DNA of 64,000 bases from assembly GCA_014529385.2 (NCBI GenBank), contig CM043965.1, positions 18,420,912 through 18,484,911 on the forward strand. Direction: 5' to 3'. The translations under genes were made by a program, and so were the position numbers. Source of the stretch: Adiantum capillus-veneris (taxonomy: Eukaryota > Streptophyta > Polypodiopsida > Polypodiales > Pteridaceae). How positions within the stretch are numbered: the first letter of the stretch is position 1; every line of letters starts with the position of its first letter. The notes beneath the pieces were generated by a model. It did no database searches and had not been told where the DNA came from. It saw only the letters and a list, made by a program, of their open reading frames with translations. Below, piece after piece: positions 59,981 to 64,000 of this stretch.

Positions 59981-60883
59981 CGCGGACACCATTTTTCAGA
60001 GTTCTCCTTGTAAAACAATTATTATTTTGATAAATCGAGAATATTATAAGTCCTATTTTCTTGGCAAACTTTATAATTAATGAGTCGAAGCTAAAAGCTT
60101 CCTGATTGTATCAGTCAGTCAATTCCCAGCTTTGGTAGAACTCTAAATTATTAGTTTTGACCACCCAAAAACCTTGGCTAAGGTATAAAAGCCAATTTTT
60201 GTAAGTTTTATATAAGTTTTTTGGATTAGAAATACACAGCGTGAGCTAACGGCACTCACTTCTCTCCTTCTCGTGCTTCCTACTCCCTCTCCAGTTGTCA
60301 CATTGCAAATGCGTTTGTTGCATTGCAACTGCAGGTAAGAGCTCTACGCATTGATGTAAGCCATTCACAGTATTTCGTAGCTTTTGGCATCGCTGACCTG
60401 CGGCCTAATTTCATCATAACTAGGAGTTTACACTTTTAAATCAAAAACTAAGCATAGGCGGGATATTGGGGCATCGTTGCTAAGCGTTTAGATGCATTCT
60501 GGGTCGAAAATGACTAGGTAAAAAATCCAGTGTTGTTAATAATTGCAACTTTGGGACTTGACCTAAAGTGGGATTTGAGACCATGGGCATGTGTGCTTAG
60601 GTCTTATAAACTTGTCCTAGAAGTTTCGTTATGTTTGGACGTCATTTGATGCTGTAATGGATGTGATTTGCTTACCGATGAGCGATTGGATTTTGGTGAT
60701 TTCAGTCCCTTGAGTGTAGCCTGAGTGAGAAGCAAGTTGTTAGTTGTTTCCAAGAGACTGACAATCTCTTGTAGCCTCTATGCACTAGTGGAGTCAGCTT
60801 TGTCCCATGGTTTGACAAACTAATCGTGGTTTTCGCTAATATTGCAATAAGATAGGATGGTGAGGCTAGACATGCGTCCCACA
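59961..60883 (+). repeat. LTR shared by two element bodies
   Basis: It begins TGTTAGCACC and ends CGTCCCACA (923 bp), homologous along its length to the minus-strand solo LTR 3983-4838, which fixes both ends. A polypurine tract lies on its left, as at a 3' LTR, and a primer-binding site on its right, as at a 5' LTR. One LTR therefore serves both neighbours, as in tandem elements formed by LTR recombination. TATAAAAG at 60184-60191 is the likely U3 promoter. Confidence 0.88.
60184..60191 (+). promoter_or_regulatory. TATA box in LTR
   Basis: TATAAAAG, in the same relative position as the TATA-like motif of the related solo LTR. Confidence 0.65.
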
Positions 60884-60904
60884 TTTGGCATCGCTGCCGG
60901 GGAG
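60884..60904 (+). other. primer-binding site
   Basis: TTTGGCATCGCTGCCGGGGA follows the LTR end directly. It is close to the TTTGGCGCCGTTGCCGGGGA form used by many plant gypsy (Athila/Tat-type) elements. Confidence 0.85.
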
Positions 60905-62787
60905 CGAAGAGACCTAAACTAGGGAAAAACACAATTGTCTTGTGTAGTTGTCCTTTAACTTCCTCTAGGTTTGCCTAGAGTTCAAAACTCTCTTTTAGAA
61001 ACCGCATAGCTTAAGATTGTCGTCTTTTTCTGTGTAGAGGTAGCTTGGAAGTAATCGTACTTGCTGAGTCCCTTTAGGACTATAGGATTGTAGATTTAGA
61101 TTAGAATTTGAAGAATGATTGGTAGACGAGACAAGTCTTAGATCAAGACTCTGAAAAACATTAAAAACACAAGAAAACGAGTGTTTGTGGACACTTTCCA
61201 TAACACCATTGCATGAGAATATAGGAGTAGGGTAGGTAGGATTCGAGGTGGATTTCAGAACATTGCTCTCTCTGAAATAATCAAGTGTGAGCTGTTATTG
61301 GAAGTTGCAAAATTTTAGGTCTACGGCTAGAAATAGCTTGAAAAGACTCAAATCCACTCAATCCGACTAGAGAGTAAGCCTAAGAGTTGTCCGATCCAAT
61401 GGGTAAGCTCAAAGACACTTCGAGGTGATAATTTCAAGAAGTTGACCGAAACTCAGATTATTTACTTTTTCTTCACATTTTAGGCCAAATTAAGTTTTGA
61501 CTTGATTTATAGGCTTAAATAACATAATAAAACAACTATCTTTGAGAAAATTGCAAAAAGTACTCATTTCAAGCCTAAAGTTAATAATCATGATTATTAA
61601 CTTTCTGCTCTAAATTGGCCAAGGTTCATACCATTGACTCATTGCATGTGTACAAACAACTTTTGTAAAGGCCTAAAAGATTTGGATCACTAAACTGACA
61701 AAAAACAGGGTAAAAACTAAAGTTCGTACTGACTTTTTGAATATTGAGTATAAATATAGAATTTTTTTTCCAAACTTGTTAAAATTTGATTCATAGTCTT
61801 ATGTTGGTGTGATAAACATGTGTGTATGCTCATTTGATCAAAAATTTGCAAAAAATTATCAGAAGTAAATAATTGCAATTATTTACATCTGCCCTATTTC
61901 TCAACTTTTTTGACCAAGTGTGCATACCACTAGCTTCACCATGTTGTAATATGCCCACAAACCAAATTTGGTAAGATTTGGACCACTGGAGTGAAATTGG
62001 TGACTAAAATTGCAAAGTTAAGCTGCGGACAGATAATGGATGACCATTTGACCAAAAATTGTCCAAACTGGATGGAAATTTTCTAGTGAACTTAACTTAA
62101 GGTGCTTAACTGATCTGTGTCAAAGTTGGGGTAAAAATTTACCAAAAATTATCAGAAGTAAATAATCACGATTATTTACATCTGCTTCAAAACTTGATGA
62201 TTTTGCAAATTTGAGTATACCACAAGGTCAAGCACATCAAGATGACCTCACAAATCAATTTTGGTGAAATTTGGATCCAAAAAGTGAGACTTAAACGAGG
62301 CTCTCAAAATCAGAGTCCGTGGATACCAAATAGTTGATAAACTTGATCAAAATTGGTCCAATCTTGTTGAAATTTTCCCAGAGACTCTAACAAGTTGTAT
62401 AATTGCCAAACCTATCAAAAAGGTGTAAAAATTTGACAAAAGTAAATAATTACGATTATTTAGTTTTGCTATCTAGAGACATCATTTTGGACTTTTGAAC
62501 TCATACAGTGATAGACCAACATAATATAAGGCCACAGGGAAATTTTGGGTTCAATCGGATCAAAATTGGTACAGATACACTCAGTTTACAGGTTGCAAAT
62601 TAGACCTTTGATTTTGCTAAAGTCGAATCTGAAAGTCAAATTTTGACTCCCATAGCATGATTTGAAGTGAGTCGAGTGGAAATTGAATCGAGTGGAAATT
62701 GATGACCACTCAATCCAAAGGTGAGTACTCTATCCAGGGATTCATAAGTTTATATTAACCTTAGATCTGGTCGTGTACTAGAAAATC
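60905..62787 (+). other. element leader, 1.9 kb
   Basis: Non-coding region from primer-binding site to gag start. It contains the palindromic tandem array 61577-62463. No long frame. Confidence 0.7.
61577..62463 (+). repeat. tandem ~287-bp array centred on drifting palindromes
   Basis: Cores: 61577-61604 (perfect 28-bp, arm AAAGTTAATAATCA), 61865-61886 (perfect 22-bp, arm GTAAATAATTG), 62158-62179 (arm GTAAATAATC, 2-bp centre), 62442-62463 (arm TAAATAAT around TACG). Centres are 285, 293 and 284 bp apart. Sequence between cores is homologous (TTGACC/TTTGATC, ATTTGGATCC-like, AAAAATTATCAGAA before cores, TCTGC after) but diverged. Arms of the first and second cores differ at three positions, and each change is matched in the opposite arm. 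Confidence 0.93.
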
Positions 62788-64000
62788 ATGGCATACTCGG
62801 AGAAACCTCCAGTAGAGTATCTACCGAAGAAAGCGTGAATCAAGGCAATTCCTTGCACACAATTCTGGAAGAAGTCTCAGACACTTTTTCAGACTCAACA
62901 TCCGAAATGTCTTCTTACTCGACTCACTCGGAAATCGGAACGACAGTGCGCTATAAACATATACTATCTTTTTACAAGACTAACCGTCATGGAGCCCAGG
63001 TTTACTTGGACCCTAACGAGGAGTATGCTATTCGCATTGATGACCATGGTATTGAGTTTGAAGAAGAGGTTAGGGCAAACAAACAAGGAAAAATGTACAT
63101 GGATCGAAACAGAACTCAGTATTTACAGGTCAAAAACCCTGACGTTATAGACAAATGGGGGTTAGAAGAAACACTGTAATCCCAGATATGTTAGAAAAAG
63201 AAGGACCACCAACTTTTGAATTCAAGGGATACGATGAAGTAGACTTGAAGCCTTTGAAACGGTTAGTACGGATAATCCTAGGATCAGAGTCTACTGTTGG
63301 GAAGATAGAAACATAAAAGATCTTTTGTGGACTTCTCATGCCAAACCAGGACAATAACGGCATGAATATCATCTATATCTTCAAGATCAAAGACAAGGGA
63401 TCAACAGACCTACCAACCTACCTGTTTAGGGATTGTTATAACAACAACTTTGTTATGATGACTCATGAGGAGGTAGAACAAACCAAATACCAAGGGTATT
63501 CCATACGGGATTGGATATTGGGGCAAGGACCAGAAACAATTCCAAGGGATGAACACCGTGAGAGATCATTTGAGAGTAATGTGAAGAAACCAAAAACCAC
63601 CTCATCACGTAGAAAACCGGGTGACACTAAGGCCAGTCCAGGGCTACATGAGTCACTATTTCCAACAGACTGGTTTGAAGGACTCATAACATGACCAACT
63701 CCAAGAAGACCGGGAGTTGAACCAAATAGACATGTCAAACCAGCTGATTTTTAAAAATGGGTCAAAAATTAATATAGTGGATCAGGGGATCCATATGACC
63801 ACTTATCAAGCTTTAAGCAAGTGCTAAGAGCAGAGAGTATATTCGATCTCCATACTCAATTCGAGGGGTTTGGAACGACATTAGAAGGAAAAGCTTTGAC
63901 ATGGTTCCAAAACATTCCACCAAGGTCAATCATGGACTTGAACACATTAGCTCAAGGATTTGTAGCTTCTTGTTCCAAAATGGAATTAAACATAATACGG
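62788..64000 (+). pseudogene. Ty3/gypsy gag, 5' part, runs off the window
   Basis: A likely ATG is at 62788 (MAYSEKPPVEYLPKKA), but a frameshift after 16 codons moves the frame to the run starting at 62835. That run ends at TAA 63177, and a further frame covers 63338-63694. From about 63770 a third frame gives clear gag text: GDPYDHLSSFKQVLRAES, QFEGFGTTLEGKALTWFQN and DLNTLAQGFVASCSKMEL, matching the retrotransposon gag pattern ('Y..HL..F', 'L.G.A..WF', 'F...F'). The N-terminal 330 residues (Ser/Asp-rich, then YLDPNEEYAIRIDDHGIEFE) are not recognised. The element continues beyond 64000. Confidence 0.8.

Overview
The window reads as nuclear DNA of a land plant with a large, repeat-saturated genome. 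Evidence: Ty1/copia and chromodomain-type Ty3/gypsy elements, a two-ORF LINE, a CACTA-type transposase-associated domain, low-GC intergenic DNA, and many long (GA)n/(CT)n and (GT)n tracts. A fern-like or other non-seed-plant genome is my guess from the overall look; nothing in the sequence proves it. I found no convincing host protein-coding gene, no rRNA or tRNA gene and no CRISPR array. All recognisable coding sequence belongs to transposable elements, nearly all of it broken by stops or frameshifts.

Layout. 1-6.4 kb: microsatellites, plus a solo LTR (3983-4838, minus) inside a dispersed repeat whose uninterrupted copy lies at 25.9-26.2 kb. 6.4-11.9 kb: a complete, young Ty1/copia element with 192-bp LTRs and GAGAG target duplications, inserted in a (GA)n tract. 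11.9-14.8 kb: a dispersed repeat, a 100-bp GA tract and a degenerate minisatellite. 14.8-24.5 kb: decayed gypsy pieces (integrase at 15 kb, gag at 20-21 kb, an RT/integrase/chromodomain deletion derivative at 23.5-24.5 kb) and local duplications at 22 kb. 26.2-32.7 kb: two head-to-tail LINE copies separated and bounded by (GA)n; the long copy has ORF1 and ORF2 in one frame and is interrupted by about 0.9 kb carrying a CACTA transposase-associated ORF. 33.8-39.1 kb: a minus-strand element encoding a long coiled-coil-rich protein I cannot identify, with a putative 3' LTR and, upstream, a tandem array of ~285-bp units each centred on a palindrome. 40.7-43.4 kb: the 3' part of a minus-strand gypsy element in which a retropepsin-like ORF follows integrase. 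45-46.9 kb: the 5' end of another gypsy element with two related small ORFs before gag, cut by an LTR (46896-47844). 47.9-56.5 kb: non-coding element interior, a 200-bp inverted-repeat pair, a 26-nt C run and an A-rich tract. 56.6-64 kb: a gag/protease remnant running into an LTR (59961-60883), followed by a primer-binding site, a 1.9-kb leader with another palindromic ~287-bp tandem array, and the start of a second gag.

How the parts relate. Three themes recur. (1) (GA)n tracts mark insertion junctions of unrelated elements. (2) Two different LTR elements carry ~285-bp tandem repeats centred on palindromes upstream of their first ORF; in one array the two arms change together, so symmetry is kept while sequence drifts. 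(3) Most premature stops in otherwise single-frame ORFs are what C-to-T change at CGA, CAG or CAA would give, as expected from decay of heavily methylated DNA. Coordinates of ORFs and motifs were read directly; percentages are given only where I counted them.
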